In this document: positions 25,513 through 34,928 of the stretch, one piece after another | How the letters are laid out: each line of letters begins with the position of its first letter | How positions within the stretch are numbered: the first letter of the stretch is position 1 | DNA from: Actimicrobium sp035984655 | Lineage (GTDB): Bacteria; Pseudomonadota; Gammaproteobacteria; Burkholderiales; Burkholderiaceae_D | Direction of reading: 5' to 3' | Assembly: GCF_035984655.1 (NCBI RefSeq) | Contig: NZ_JAXCHT010000023.1 | Coordinates: 1 to 64,000, forward strand | DNA length: 64,000 bases | Notes under the pieces: model-generated | The model's input: the letters and a program-made list of their open reading frames with translations, nothing else | Databases searched by the model: none | What the model was told of the DNA's origin: nothing | Program-made: the position numbers and the translations under genes

Positions 25513-27117
25513 ATGAGACTCCCAAAACTATCGCTGTTGCTGGCCCCCCTGTTTCTGCACGCGTTGGTGGCGCACGCCGCCATCGATGCGTCATTGCTCA
25601 AGCCGCTGGCGGGCGATGATCCCGACGCCCGCATTGCCGCAGTCGGCCAGATTGCCGTGCTGGCCAACGACGATGCCGCACGCATTCTGAATGCACTCAA
25701 TACCGATTCCCTGTCGGCCACGCCGGATGGCCGGGTCGTCATCGTCAGTGGCGACACCGCCTACGATCCGGCCACCGACAAGACCATCCCGTTACCAGCA
25801 GAACTCGACGCCATCAGCGTCAACAACCGCCTGCGCGGCGCAGTCGCCCAAGCGCTGGCGGGCTTGCGCCTGTTCTCGCCCAGCCGCGTGGTGCGCCTGG
25901 CCGCCGTGCGCGACATGCAGAGCAATCCGTCGCTGGAGCAAACGCCGTTGATCGCCAAGGCGCTCGGCACCGAATCCGACCCGCAAATCCGCGCCCTGCT
26001 GCAACTGGTCTCGGCCACCGCCAACCTGCAATCGCCCGATGCCGGTGTGCGCAAGAGCGCGGTGCGGGAACTGGCTGCCAGCACTAATGCCAACCTGCGG
26101 CCGATCCTGCTGAACATGCTCGAGAAGGCGCCCGACGGCAGCAACAACGAGCCTGATCCGGCGGTGCGCATCGAAGTGGTCGCCACGCTGTCGGCGCTGA
26201 ATGCGCGCATCGCCCGCACCGAATTCATCGGCAATCTGTTCTACGGCATCTCGCTGGGCAGCGTGCTGCTGCTGACCGCGCTCGGACTGGCGATCACGTT
26301 CGGCCTGATGGGCATCATCAACATGGCGCACGGCGAATTGCTGATGCTGGGCGCCTACACCACCTACGGCTGCCAGCTGCTGTTCCGGCACTATTTTCCA
26401 GCGGCGCTGGACGCCTATCTACTGGTCGCGCTGCCGGCCGCCTTCCTGGTCACGGCCGCCATCGGCATTGCGCTCGAACGCACCGTGATTCGCTGGCTGT
26501 ATGGCCGCCCGCTCGAAACGCTGCTGGCCACCTGGGGCATCAGCCTGATGCTGATGCAGTCGGTGCGAACGCTGTTCGGCGCCCAGAACGTCGAGGTCGC
26601 CAATCCGTCGTGGATGTCGGGCGGCGTCACGGTACTCGGCTCACTGGTGCTGTCGTACAACCGGATTGTGATCATCTTCTTCGCCCTGTTCGTGGTGCTG
26701 GCGGTCTGGCTGGTGCTCAACAAGACCCGGCTTGGATTGTTCGTGCGGGCGGTGACGCAGAACCGGCGCATGGCCGATTGCGTCGGCGTCGCCACCGGCA
26801 AGATCGACATGCTGACGTTCGGTCTGGGGTCCGGCATCGCCGGCCTGGGCGGAGTGGCGCTGTCGCAGCTCGGCAATGTCGGCCCGGACCTGGGGCAGAG
26901 TTATATCGTCGACTCGTTCATGGTGGTCGTGCTGGGCGGGGTCGGACAATTGGCCGGCACCGTCATCGCCGCCATCGGACTGGGTGAGGTCAACAAATTC
27001 CTCGAACCGGTGGCCGGCGCGGTGATGGCGAAGATCGTCATCCTGATCTGCATCATCGTGTTCATCCAGAAGCGCCCGCAAGGCCTGTTTGCACTGAAAG
27101 GCAGGAGCGCAGAATGA
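25513..27117 (+). CDS. urtB: Urea ABC permease
   Basis: 534 residues. A signal-like N-terminus (1-23) and a soluble extracytoplasmic region of about 210 residues with helical repeat character precede a LivH-like permease with about eight membrane helices (about 235-530: GITFGLMGIINMAHGELLMLGAYTTYG onwards). The long periplasmic extension is usual in proteobacterial UrtB. One half of the urea channel with UrtC. Its stop overlaps the urtC ATG. Confidence 0.95.
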   Translation: MRLPKLSLLLAPLFLHALVAHAAIDASLLKPLAGDDPDARIAAVGQIAVLANDDAARILNALNTDSLSATPDGRVVIVSGDTAYDPATDKTIPLPAELDAISVNNRLRGAVAQALAGLRLFSPSRVVRLAAVRDMQSNPSLEQTPLIAKALGTESDPQIRALLQLVSATANLQSPDAGVRKSAVRELAASTNANLRPILLNMLEKAPDGSNNEPDPAVRIEVVATLSALNARIARTEFIGNLFYGISLGSVLLLTALGLAITFGLMGIINMAHGELLMLGAYTTYGCQLLFRHYFPAALDAYLLVALPAAFLVTAAIGIALERTVIRWLYGRPLETLLATWGISLMLMQSVRTLFGAQNVEVANPSWMSGGVTVLGSLVLSYNRIVIIFFALFVVLAVWLVLNKTRLGLFVRAVTQNRRMADCVGVATGKIDMLTFGLGSGIAGLGGVALSQLGNVGPDLGQSYIVDSFMVVVLGGVGQLAGTVIAAIGLGEVNKFLEPVAGAVMAKIVILICIIVFIQKRPQGLFALKGRSAE

Positions 27118-28196
27118 GGCCCGCACTGTTTTCCAAATCGGCCTGGACCGCGCTGGTCGCCGTAACGATGCTGCTGGCCCTGCTGCCGCTGCTCAATCTG
27201 CTGTTTGCCGATGGCCACGCGCTGCATGTGTCGAGCTACGCCATCTCGCTGATCGGCAAATTCATGTGCTATGCGCTGGCGGCGCTGGCGCTCGATCTGG
27301 TGTGGGGCTATACCGGCATCCTGTCGCTCGGACATGGGGTGTTCTTCGCGCTGGGCGGTTATGCGCACGGCATGTACCTGATGCGGGCAATCGGCCGCGA
27401 TGGCGTGTACCAAAGCAACCTGCCGGATTTCATGGTCTTCCTCGACTGGAAAGCCTACCCGTGGTACTGGTCGCTGACCGATAATTTCTGGTACTGCATG
27501 GCGCTGGTGGTGCTGGCGCCGGGCGTGCTGGCGTTCGTGTTCGGCTATTTCGCGTTTCGCTCGCGCATCAAGGGCGTGTACTTCTCGATCATCACGCAGG
27601 CCATGACCTTCGCCTTCATGCTGCTGTTCTTCCGCAACGACACCGGCTTCGGCGGCAACAACGGCTTCACCGATTTCAAGCGCATCCTCGGCTTTTCGAT
27701 CACGGCGGCGCCGACCAAGGCGGCGCTGTACCTGATCACGCTGGGCGTGCTGGTGGCCGCGCTGATTGGTTGCCGCTGGATCGTCACCTCCAAGCTCGGG
27801 CGGGTGCTGCAGGCCGTGCGCGACGCCGAGTCGCGCCTGATGTTCGTCGGCTACAACCCATTGCACTTCAAGCTGTTCGTCTGGACCCTGTCGGCCGTCC
27901 TGTGCGGCATTGCCGGCGCGCTGTATGTGCCGCAGGTGGGCATCATCAATCCATCCGAAATGTCGCCCGGGAATTCGATCGAAATGGTGATCTGGGCGGC
28001 GGTCGGCGGGCGCGGCTCGCTGGTCGGGCCGATCCTCGGCGCCTTCACGGTCAACGGCCTGAAGAGCTGGTTTACCGCGGCGTTTCCCGATCTGTGGCTG
28101 TTTGCACTCGGCCTGCTGTTCATTCTGGTGACGCTGTTCATGCCGCAGGGAATCCTCGGGCTGATGGCAAAACTGCGCCGAAAGGAAACGCCATGA
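27114..28196 (+). CDS. urtC: Urea ABC permease
   Basis: 360-residue LivM-like permease with eight to ten membrane helices and the family's WGYTGILSLGHGVFFALGGYAHGMYL segment near residue 65 and the GRVLQAVRDAESR cytoplasmic loop that contacts the ATPases. ATGA overlaps join it to urtB and to urtD, so subunits are translated in step. Confidence 0.95.
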   Translation: MRPALFSKSAWTALVAVTMLLALLPLLNLLFADGHALHVSSYAISLIGKFMCYALAALALDLVWGYTGILSLGHGVFFALGGYAHGMYLMRAIGRDGVYQSNLPDFMVFLDWKAYPWYWSLTDNFWYCMALVVLAPGVLAFVFGYFAFRSRIKGVYFSIITQAMTFAFMLLFFRNDTGFGGNNGFTDFKRILGFSITAAPTKAALYLITLGVLVAALIGCRWIVTSKLGRVLQAVRDAESRLMFVGYNPLHFKLFVWTLSAVLCGIAGALYVPQVGIINPSEMSPGNSIEMVIWAAVGGRGSLVGPILGAFTVNGLKSWFTAAFPDLWLFALGLLFILVTLFMPQGILGLMAKLRRKETP

Positions 28197-29005
28197 CAAC
28201 CGAACCCGGCGACGCCGGCGGCTCCTACCAGCGCGTCAAGAGCGCTGGCCTCGACACCGTCCACGGCGCCATCCTGTACCTCGACGACATCACCGTCTCG
28301 TTCGATGGCTTCAAGGCGCTCAACAAGCTCAGCCTCGACATTTCGGTCGGCGAACTGCGCTGCATCATCGGGCCCAACGGCGCCGGCAAGACCACCATGA
28401 TGGACGTCATCACCGGCAAGACCCGGCCCAGTTCCGGCACTGCCTTTTTCGGCCAGACCATCGATCTGTCGCGCATGACCGAGTACGACATCGCGCACGC
28501 CGGCATCGGCCGCAAGTTCCAGCGTCCGACCGTGTTCGAGCAGCACACCGTGTTCGAGAACCTCGAACTGGCCATGAAGATGGACAAGCGCGTGCGGCCG
28601 ACGCTGTGGTTTCGCCTGAGCTCCGAGCAAAAAGGCCGCATCGACGAGGTGCTCAAGCTGATCCGCCTGCATGGCAACGAAACGCGGCTGGCCGGGCTGC
28701 TGTCGCACGGCCAGAAGCAATGGCTGGAAATCGGCATGCTGCTGATGCAGGAGCCGCAACTGATCCTGCTGGACGAACCGGTGGCCGGCATGTCCGACGC
28801 CGAGACCGCGCGCACCGCCGAACTGCTCAACGAATTGCGCGGCAAGCATTCGATCATGGTGGTCGAGCACGACATGGGCTTTGTCACCGAAATCGCGCAG
28901 GGTGGCAAGGTCACCGTACTGCACGAAGGCGCGGTGCTGGCCGAGGGCACCATGCAGCAGGTGCAAGCCGACGAACGCGTCATTGAAGTCTACCTGGGAC
29001 GATAA
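28193..29005 (+). CDS. urtD: Urea ABC ATPase D
   Basis: 270 residues starting MTTEPGDAGGSYQRV at the ATGA overlap with urtC. Walker A GPNGAGKTTMMD, signature LSHGQKQWLEIGM, Walker B LILLDEPVAGMSD, switch His in VVEHDMGFV. The LivG-type ATPase, with a 30-residue N-terminal extension usual for UrtD. Partner of UrtE on the UrtBC channel. Confidence 0.95.
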   Translation: MTTEPGDAGGSYQRVKSAGLDTVHGAILYLDDITVSFDGFKALNKLSLDISVGELRCIIGPNGAGKTTMMDVITGKTRPSSGTAFFGQTIDLSRMTEYDIAHAGIGRKFQRPTVFEQHTVFENLELAMKMDKRVRPTLWFRLSSEQKGRIDEVLKLIRLHGNETRLAGLLSHGQKQWLEIGMLLMQEPQLILLDEPVAGMSDAETARTAELLNELRGKHSIMVVEHDMGFVTEIAQGGKVTVLHEGAVLAEGTMQQVQADERVIEVYLGR

Positions 29006-29007
29006 AC

Positions 29008-29706
29008 ATGCTTGAAGTCGCACAGGTCAATCAGCACTACGGCTCGTCGCACACGCTGCGCGGGATCTCGCTCAAGCTGGCGCGCGGCGAATGCCTGGCG
29101 CTGCTGGGCCGCAACGGGGTCGGCAAGACCACCCTGCTGAAATGCCTGATGGGCGTGCTGCCGGTCTCGTCCGGCACCATCACTTTCGAAGGGCGCGACA
29201 TCACGCGCCTGAAACCGCATCAGCGCGCCGCGGCCGGGATTGCCTACGTGCCGCAGGGGCGCGAGATCTTTGCCCGCCTGAGCGTCGAAGAAAATCTGCT
29301 GATGGGCATGGCCAGCCTGTCCGGCGCGCGCGCTGCGATCATCAAGCAAGAAATCTTCACGCTGTTCCCGGTGCTCAAGGAGATGCTGCAACGTCGCGGC
29401 GGCGACCTGTCCGGCGGCCAGCAACAGCAGCTGGCGATTGCCCGCGCCCTGTTGCAGGAACCGCGCCTGATCATCTTCGACGAACCGACCGAAGGCATCC
29501 AGCCGTCGATCATCAAGGACATCGAGCGCGTCATCCGGCTGCTGCGCCAGCGCGGTGACATCGGCATCCTGCTGTGCGAGCAGTATTTCGATTTTGCCCA
29601 TGCACTGGCCGATCACTTCGTGGTGCTGTCACGCGGCGAAGTCGTCGCCAGCGGCGGCCACGCAGCAATGGATAGCGGGGACGTGCGACGTCACCTGGCG
29701 GTATAG
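29008..29706 (+). CDS. urtE: Urea ABC ATPase E
   Basis: 232-residue LivF-type ATPase. Walker A GRNGVGKTTLLK, signature DLSGGQQQQLAIARALL, Walker B LIIFDEPTEGIQPSI, and switch His replaced in position by Gln in LLCEQYFDF, the normal LivF/UrtE feature. Two bases after urtD; ureD follows six bases after its stop, which ties uptake to urease assembly. Confidence 0.95.
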   Translation: MLEVAQVNQHYGSSHTLRGISLKLARGECLALLGRNGVGKTTLLKCLMGVLPVSSGTITFEGRDITRLKPHQRAAAGIAYVPQGREIFARLSVEENLLMGMASLSGARAAIIKQEIFTLFPVLKEMLQRRGGDLSGGQQQQLAIARALLQEPRLIIFDEPTEGIQPSIIKDIERVIRLLRQRGDIGILLCEQYFDFAHALADHFVVLSRGEVVASGGHAAMDSGDVRRHLAV

Positions 29707-29712
29707 TCGGGC

Positions 29713-30558
29713 ATGCGCCTGAGTACCGACACCGCCCTCCCCGCCCGCAGCCATTGGCAAGCCCTGCTCACGCTCGGCTTCGATGACGATGCCGGCACCA
29801 CCCGGCTGACCGAGCGACGTCATCTGGGTCCGTTGCGGGTCCAGAAAGCGCTGTATCCGGAGCACCGCTCGGTGTGCCACGCGATCATCGTCCATCCGCC
29901 CGGCGGCGTGGTCGGCGGCGACCAGCTGGCGATCAACGTGCGGGTTGGCGCGGGCGCATCAGTATTGCTCAGCAGCCCTGGCGCGGCCAAGTGGTATCGC
30001 GCCAACGGCCACGTCTCGCAGCAAACCGTGCGGCTGACGGTGGCGCCCGGCGCGACGCTGGAATGGATGCCGCAGGAGACGATATTTTTCAACGGCGCAC
30101 AGGTCGAGCTCGACACGGCGCTGGAACTGGACGGCGACGCGCGGTATATCGGCATCGAGATCCTGTGTTTTGGCCGCACTGCGTCGGGCGAGCAATTCGA
30201 CCATGGCAGCATCCGCCAGCGCAGCACGATCCGCCGTGACGGCAAGCTGATCTGGAACGAACAGGGTCGGATTGGCGGCGGCGATGCGGCCATGCACAGC
30301 CCGCTCGGACTGGCCGGCAACACGGTATGTGCGACCTTGCTGGCGGTCGGCCCGCCACTGACGCCGCAGGCGCTGCGCAGCATGCGCGAACAGCTCGGGC
30401 CGCAGGTTGGCGTCAGCCAGGTCGGTGCTGTGCTGGTGGTGCGCATGCTCAGCCAGCGCAGCGAACTGGCGCGCGGCGCCATGCTGCAGGCATGGCAACT
30501 CCTGCGGCCATTGATGACGGCGCGCGCGGCAGTGGTGCCGCGCATCTGGAACACGTAA
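29713..30558 (+). CDS. ureD: Urease accessory protein
   Basis: 281 residues. UreD builds a scaffold with UreF and UreG that delivers nickel to apo-urease. Family signatures: LRVQKALYPEHRSVCHAIIVHPPGGVVGGDQL, SPGAAKWYRANG, and LEWMPQETIFFNGAQ. Normal length. Directly follows urtE and precedes the structural genes, as in many beta-proteobacteria. Confidence 0.95.
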   Translation: MRLSTDTALPARSHWQALLTLGFDDDAGTTRLTERRHLGPLRVQKALYPEHRSVCHAIIVHPPGGVVGGDQLAINVRVGAGASVLLSSPGAAKWYRANGHVSQQTVRLTVAPGATLEWMPQETIFFNGAQVELDTALELDGDARYIGIEILCFGRTASGEQFDHGSIRQRSTIRRDGKLIWNEQGRIGGGDAAMHSPLGLAGNTVCATLLAVGPPLTPQALRSMREQLGPQVGVSQVGAVLVVRMLSQRSELARGAMLQAWQLLRPLMTARAAVVPRIWNT

Positions 30559-30581
30559 AAACATTCATTACAAGGCATCCC

Positions 30582-30884
30582 ATGGATCTGACCCCGCGAG
30601 AAAAAGACAAGCTGCTCATCTTCACCGCCGCCCTGCTGGCGGAACGGCGCATGGCGCGCGGCGTCAAGCTCAACTATCCGGAAGCGATCGCACTGATCAC
30701 GGCGGCGATCATGGAAGGCGCGCGTGACGGCAAGACCGTCGCCGAGCTGATGTCGGACGGCACCCGCATCCTGGCCCGCGCCGACGTGATGGAAGGCATC
30801 GCCGAGATGATTCCCGACATTCAGGTCGAAGCCACTTTCCCCGACGGCACCAAGCTGGTCACCGTCCACCACCCGATACCCTGA
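30582..30884 (+). CDS. ureA: Urease gamma subunit
   Basis: 100 residues starting MDLTPREKDKLLIFTAALLAERRMARGVKLNYPEA, the hallmark N-terminus. Structural subunit of the cytoplasmic nickel urease; no catalytic residues. Followed 10 bp later by ureB. Confidence 0.97.
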   Translation: MDLTPREKDKLLIFTAALLAERRMARGVKLNYPEAIALITAAIMEGARDGKTVAELMSDGTRILARADVMEGIAEMIPDIQVEATFPDGTKLVTVHHPIP

Positions 30885-30894
30885 GAGGCCCACC

Positions 30895-31203
30895 ATGATT
30901 CCAGGAGAAATGCTGATCGAACCGGGCGACATTGCCCTCAACGTCGGGCGTCGCACCGCCAGCCTGACGGTGGCCAACAGCGGCGACCGGCCGATCCAGG
31001 TCGGCTCGCACTTTCATTTCCATGAAACCAATGCGGCGCTGCAGTTCGATCGCGATGCCGCCTACGGCATGCGCCTGAACATTGCCGCCGGCACCGCAGT
31101 GCGCTTCGAGCCGGGCCAGCAACGCACCATCGAACTGGTCGCGCTGGCCGGTGCGCGCGCGGTGTATGGCTTCAACGGCGCCGTGATGGGCCAACTCAAA
31201 TGA
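30895..31203 (+). CDS. ureB: Urease beta subunit
   Basis: 102 residues beginning MIPGEMLIEPGDIALNVGR, with GSHFHFHETNAAL and the terminal ARAVYGFNGAVMGQL typical of the family. Packs between the gamma and alpha chains. Stop overlaps the ureC start. Confidence 0.97.
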   Translation: MIPGEMLIEPGDIALNVGRRTASLTVANSGDRPIQVGSHFHFHETNAALQFDRDAAYGMRLNIAAGTAVRFEPGQQRTIELVALAGARAVYGFNGAVMGQLK

Positions 31204-32903
31204 GCACCATCTCGCGCCAGGCCTATGCCGAAATGTTCGGCCCCACCACCGGCGACCGCGTGCGGCTGGCCGACACCGACCTGTTCATCGAGATCGAGAT
31301 GGATTTCGCGACCTACGGCGAAGAGGTCAAGTTCGGCGGCGGCAAGGTGATCCGCGATGGCATGGGCCAGTCGCAGCGCAACCATGCCGACGTGATGGAC
31401 ACCGTGATCACCAACGCCGTCATCGTTGACCACTGGGGCATCGTCAAGGCCGACATCGGCCTGAAGAACGGGCTGATCGCGGCCATCGGCAAGGCCGGCA
31501 ATCCGGACATCCAGCCCGACGTGACGATGGCCATTGGCGGCGCCACCGAAATCATCGCCGGCGAAGGCATGATCGTCACTGCCGGCGGGGTCGATTCGCA
31601 CATCCATTTCATCTGCCCGCAGCAGATCGAGGCGGCCCTGATGTCGGGCGTGACCACCATGCTCGGCGGCGGCACCGGACCGGCAGCCGGCACCGCCGCC
31701 ACCACCTGCACGCCGGGCCCGTGGCACCTGCATGCAATGCTGGGCGCGACCGATGCCTTCGCCATGAACATCGGCCTGATGGGCAAAGGCAATGTCAGCC
31801 TGCCGACTCCGCTGGAAGAACAGGTGCGGGCCGGCGCGATCGGCCTGAAACTGCACGAAGACTGGGGCAGCACGCCGGCGGCAATCGATAACTGCCTGGC
31901 CGTGGCCGACCGCATGGACGTGCAGGTGGCGATCCACACCGACACCCTGAACGAAGCCGGCTTTCTGGAAAACACGCTGGCCGCCTTCAAGGACCGCACC
32001 ATCCACACCTTTCATACCGAGGGCGCCGGCGGCGGCCACGCACCGGACATCATCGCCGCGGTCGGACAGGGCAATGTGCTGCCGTCGTCGACCAATCCGA
32101 CCCGTCCGTACACGGTCAACACGCTCGACGAACATCTCGACATGCTGATGGTCTGCCACCATCTGGATGCCGCGATTGCCGAAGACATTGCCTTCGCCGA
32201 ATCGCGCATCCGGCGCGAGACCATCGCCGCCGAAGACATCCTGCATGACCTTGGCGCGATCAGCATGATGTCGTCCGATTCGCAGGCCATGGGCCGGGTC
32301 GGCGAAGTCATCCTGCGCACCTGGCAAAGCGCGCACAAGATGAAAACCCAGCGCGGCGCACTGCCCGAAGACAGCGCCCGCAACGACAATTTCCGCGTCA
32401 AGCGCTACATTGCCAAGTACACCATCAACCCGGCCATCACCCATGGCATCAGCCACATGGTCGGTTCGATCGAGGTCGGCAAGCTGGCCGATCTGGTGTT
32501 GTGGAAGCCGGCCTTTTTTGGCGTCAAGCCATCGATGATCATCAAGGGCGGCATGATTGCCGCGGCCCAGATGGGCGACCCGAGCGCCTCGATCCCGACG
32601 CCGCAGCCGGTGCATTACCGCAAGATGTTCGGCGCGTATGGCGGCGGCATCAAGACGTCATCGTTCACCTTCGTCTCGCAGGCGGCGCTCGACGACGGCC
32701 TGGCCGAGCGGCTCAAGCTCAACAAGAGCATGGTGGCGGTGAAGAACATGCGCCATCTGCGCAAGTCCGACATGATCCACAACAGCGCCACGCCGGTGAT
32801 GGAAGTCGATTCGGAAACCTATGAAGTGCGGGCTGACGGCGCGCTGCTGGTCTGTCAGCCGGCCAGCGTGCTGCCGATGACGCAACGTTATTTTTTATTT
32901 TGA
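31200..32903 (+). CDS. ureC: Urease alpha (catalytic) subunit
   Basis: 567 residues, normal length. Nickel ligands and catalytic residues are all visible: HIH in DSHIHFI, carbamylated Lys in GLKLHEDWG, His in VAIHTDT and FHTEGAGGGHAPD, mobile-flap Cys in MVCHHLD, and Asp in SSDSQAMGRVGE. Hydrolyses urea to ammonia and carbamate. Overlaps ureB by four bases. Long antisense frames across it are shadows. Confidence 0.98.
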   Translation: MSTISRQAYAEMFGPTTGDRVRLADTDLFIEIEMDFATYGEEVKFGGGKVIRDGMGQSQRNHADVMDTVITNAVIVDHWGIVKADIGLKNGLIAAIGKAGNPDIQPDVTMAIGGATEIIAGEGMIVTAGGVDSHIHFICPQQIEAALMSGVTTMLGGGTGPAAGTAATTCTPGPWHLHAMLGATDAFAMNIGLMGKGNVSLPTPLEEQVRAGAIGLKLHEDWGSTPAAIDNCLAVADRMDVQVAIHTDTLNEAGFLENTLAAFKDRTIHTFHTEGAGGGHAPDIIAAVGQGNVLPSSTNPTRPYTVNTLDEHLDMLMVCHHLDAAIAEDIAFAESRIRRETIAAEDILHDLGAISMMSSDSQAMGRVGEVILRTWQSAHKMKTQRGALPEDSARNDNFRVKRYIAKYTINPAITHGISHMVGSIEVGKLADLVLWKPAFFGVKPSMIIKGGMIAAAQMGDPSASIPTPQPVHYRKMFGAYGGGIKTSSFTFVSQAALDDGLAERLKLNKSMVAVKNMRHLRKSDMIHNSATPVMEVDSETYEVRADGALLVCQPASVLPMTQRYFLF

Positions 32904-32913
32904 GATCACACCG

Positions 32914-33420
32914 ATGCTGACCCTGAACACCAAAGTCACCGATGCCGAGCACATCGACGGCGAACTGAGCCTGCCCTACGAATTGCGCGAAAAAAGCCGG
33001 CTGCGCGCCACCCTGCACAGCGGCGAAGTGGTGGCCGTGTTCACCGTGCGCGGCACCGTCTTGCGCGGCGGTGACCTGCTGCGCGGCGACGACGGCCGCA
33101 TCGTCCGGATCAGCGCCGCCGCCGAAGCGACCTATCGGATCACCTGTCCCGACGCGCATGCCTTGCTGCGTTGTGCCTTTCATCTTGGGAACCGCCATAC
33201 CCAGGCCGAAGTCGGCGATGGCTATCTGCGCATCCGCGCCGACGCCGTGCTGGGCGACATGCTGCAGGGCCTCGGCGCCAGCATGAGCGAGGAGCAGGCG
33301 CCGTTCGAACCGGAAGCCGGCGCGTATGGCGGCGGCCACGGGCATCGCGACGACAGCCATCCGCTGGCGCCGATTCCGCTGCGCCAGCGCATCCATCGGC
33401 CTGATTCGGTCAAGGACTAG
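32914..33420 (+). CDS. ureE: Urease nickel metallochaperone
   Basis: 168 residues. Two-domain UreE: a peptide-binding N-terminal half and a metal-binding half (LLRCAFHLGNRHTQAEV, where His binds nickel). The C-terminus is modestly His-rich (YGGGHGHRDDSH), adding nickel storage capacity. Hands nickel to UreG. Confidence 0.95.
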   Translation: MLTLNTKVTDAEHIDGELSLPYELREKSRLRATLHSGEVVAVFTVRGTVLRGGDLLRGDDGRIVRISAAAEATYRITCPDAHALLRCAFHLGNRHTQAEVGDGYLRIRADAVLGDMLQGLGASMSEEQAPFEPEAGAYGGGHGHRDDSHPLAPIPLRQRIHRPDSVKD

Positions 33421-33421
33421 C

Positions 33422-34102
33422 ATGCAGTCCAGCGCCCTGCTGCACTTGCTGCAGCTGGCCAGTCCGTCGCTGCCGGTGGGCGGCTACAGCTATTCGCAAG
33501 GGCTGGAGGCGGCCATGGAAGCCGGGCTGGTGACCGATGCCGCCTCGGCGCGCCGCTGGATTGTCGATGCGCTGCAGCAGGTGGTGGCGCGCTGCGAAGC
33601 GCCGATCCTGTGGCGCCTGATGCGGGCCTTTGCCGAACGCGACGCCGCCGCGCTGGCGCACTGGACCAGCTACTTCCTCGCCGCGCGCGACAGCGCCGAG
33701 CTGCGCGCCGAAACCATCCAGATGGGCTACTCGCTGGCGCAACTGGTGGCCGCCCTGCAGCTCGACGACGACGGTTTGCTGGCGCTGCTGCAGGCGCTGC
33801 CGGAGATCCCCTTTCCCAGCGCGTTGGCATATGCAGCGGTGGCGTTGCAGGTGCCACCGGATGCGGCGCTGCTCGGCATGCTGTTTTCGTGGGCCGAGAA
33901 CCAGGTGCTGGTGTGCGTGAAATCGGTCCCGCTCGGGCAGGTCGCCGGCCAGCGCCTGCTTCTGTCGCTGCGGCCCGAACTGGCCCTGGCTGCGCAGCAG
34001 GCGCAGTCCATCGCCGATACCGACCTGTCGAGCTGGGCACCCGGACTATCGCTGTTATCCATGCAGCATGAAGTGCAATACAGCCGGTTGTACCGGTCCT
34101 GA
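33422..34102 (+). CDS. ureF: Urease accessory protein
   Basis: 226 residues starting MQSSALLHLLQLASPSLPVGGYSYSQGLE, the conserved N-terminus; the ATG lies immediately after the ureE stop. All-helical protein that forms UreDFG and gates nickel transfer. The C-terminal SLLSMQHEVQYSRLYRS is typical. Confidence 0.95.
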   Translation: MQSSALLHLLQLASPSLPVGGYSYSQGLEAAMEAGLVTDAASARRWIVDALQQVVARCEAPILWRLMRAFAERDAAALAHWTSYFLAARDSAELRAETIQMGYSLAQLVAALQLDDDGLLALLQALPEIPFPSALAYAAVALQVPPDAALLGMLFSWAENQVLVCVKSVPLGQVAGQRLLLSLRPELALAAQQAQSIADTDLSSWAPGLSLLSMQHEVQYSRLYRS

Positions 34103-34131
34103 ACACGCCAACCCAATTTCACGGAGAAACC

Positions 34132-34749
34132 ATGACCATCCCCAAAAATCCCCTGCGCGTCGGCATCGGCGGCCCGGTCGGGTCCGGCAAGACTGCGCTG
34201 TGCGAGATGCTCTGCAAGCGCATGCGCGACGACTACGACATGGCCGTCATTACCAACGACATCTACACCCGCGAGGACATGGAAATCCTGCTGCGCGCCG
34301 ATGCGCTGCCGGCCGAACGGCTGATGGGCGTCGAGACCGGCGGTTGCCCGCACACCGCGATCCGCGAGGACGCCTCGATCAATCTCGAAGCGATCGCGCG
34401 CATGAGCGCCGAGTTTCCCGATCTCGACCTGATCCTGATCGAATCCGGCGGCGACAACCTGGCCGCCACCTTCAGCCCGGAGCTGTCCGACCTCACGCTG
34501 TACGTGATCGATGTCGCCGGCGGCGAGAAGATCCCGCGCAAGGGCGGCCCCGGCATCACCCGTTCCGATCTGCTGATCATCAACAAGATCGATCTGGCAC
34601 CGTATGTCGGCGCCAATCTGGACGTGATGGCGACCGACGCCAAACGCATGCGCGGCGAGCGACCGTTCGTGTTCACCAATCTGCGCACCGGCGAAGGCGT
34701 CGATGAGGTCATTGCCTTCATCCGGCGCGAGGGATTGATGGAGTCGTAA
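34132..34749 (+). CDS. ureG: Urease nickel-insertion GTPase
   Basis: 205-residue SIMIBI GTPase. P-loop GGPVGSGKTALCE, the Cys-Pro-His nickel motif in GGCPHTAIREDAS, ESGGDNLA, and base-recognition INKIDLAPYV. Couples GTP hydrolysis to nickel delivery. Last recognisable gene of the urea operon; no clear terminator was found after it. Confidence 0.97.
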   Translation: MTIPKNPLRVGIGGPVGSGKTALCEMLCKRMRDDYDMAVITNDIYTREDMEILLRADALPAERLMGVETGGCPHTAIREDASINLEAIARMSAEFPDLDLILIESGGDNLAATFSPELSDLTLYVIDVAGGEKIPRKGGPGITRSDLLIINKIDLAPYVGANLDVMATDAKRMRGERPFVFTNLRTGEGVDEVIAFIRREGLMES

Positions 34750-34928
34750 GCGGCGCGCTGCACAATTGCGCCGGAATCGTCCCGCTGTTTGCGGCATGGG
34801 TCACGCATGAAGGCGCCATAATGTGGGCAATTCGCCAAGCGGATCTGATCGGCGTACCGTCTGGGGGGCGCCGAACCGCGCCGCTATCGGGCGCAGCGCA
34901 TCACCACCTATGAAAGTACGCCGCCATC

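Noticed and set aside
31062..32615. 517-codon antisense frame over ureC
   Set aside because: Exact complement of a highly conserved gene in high-GC DNA; no start signals and His/Arg-rich composition.
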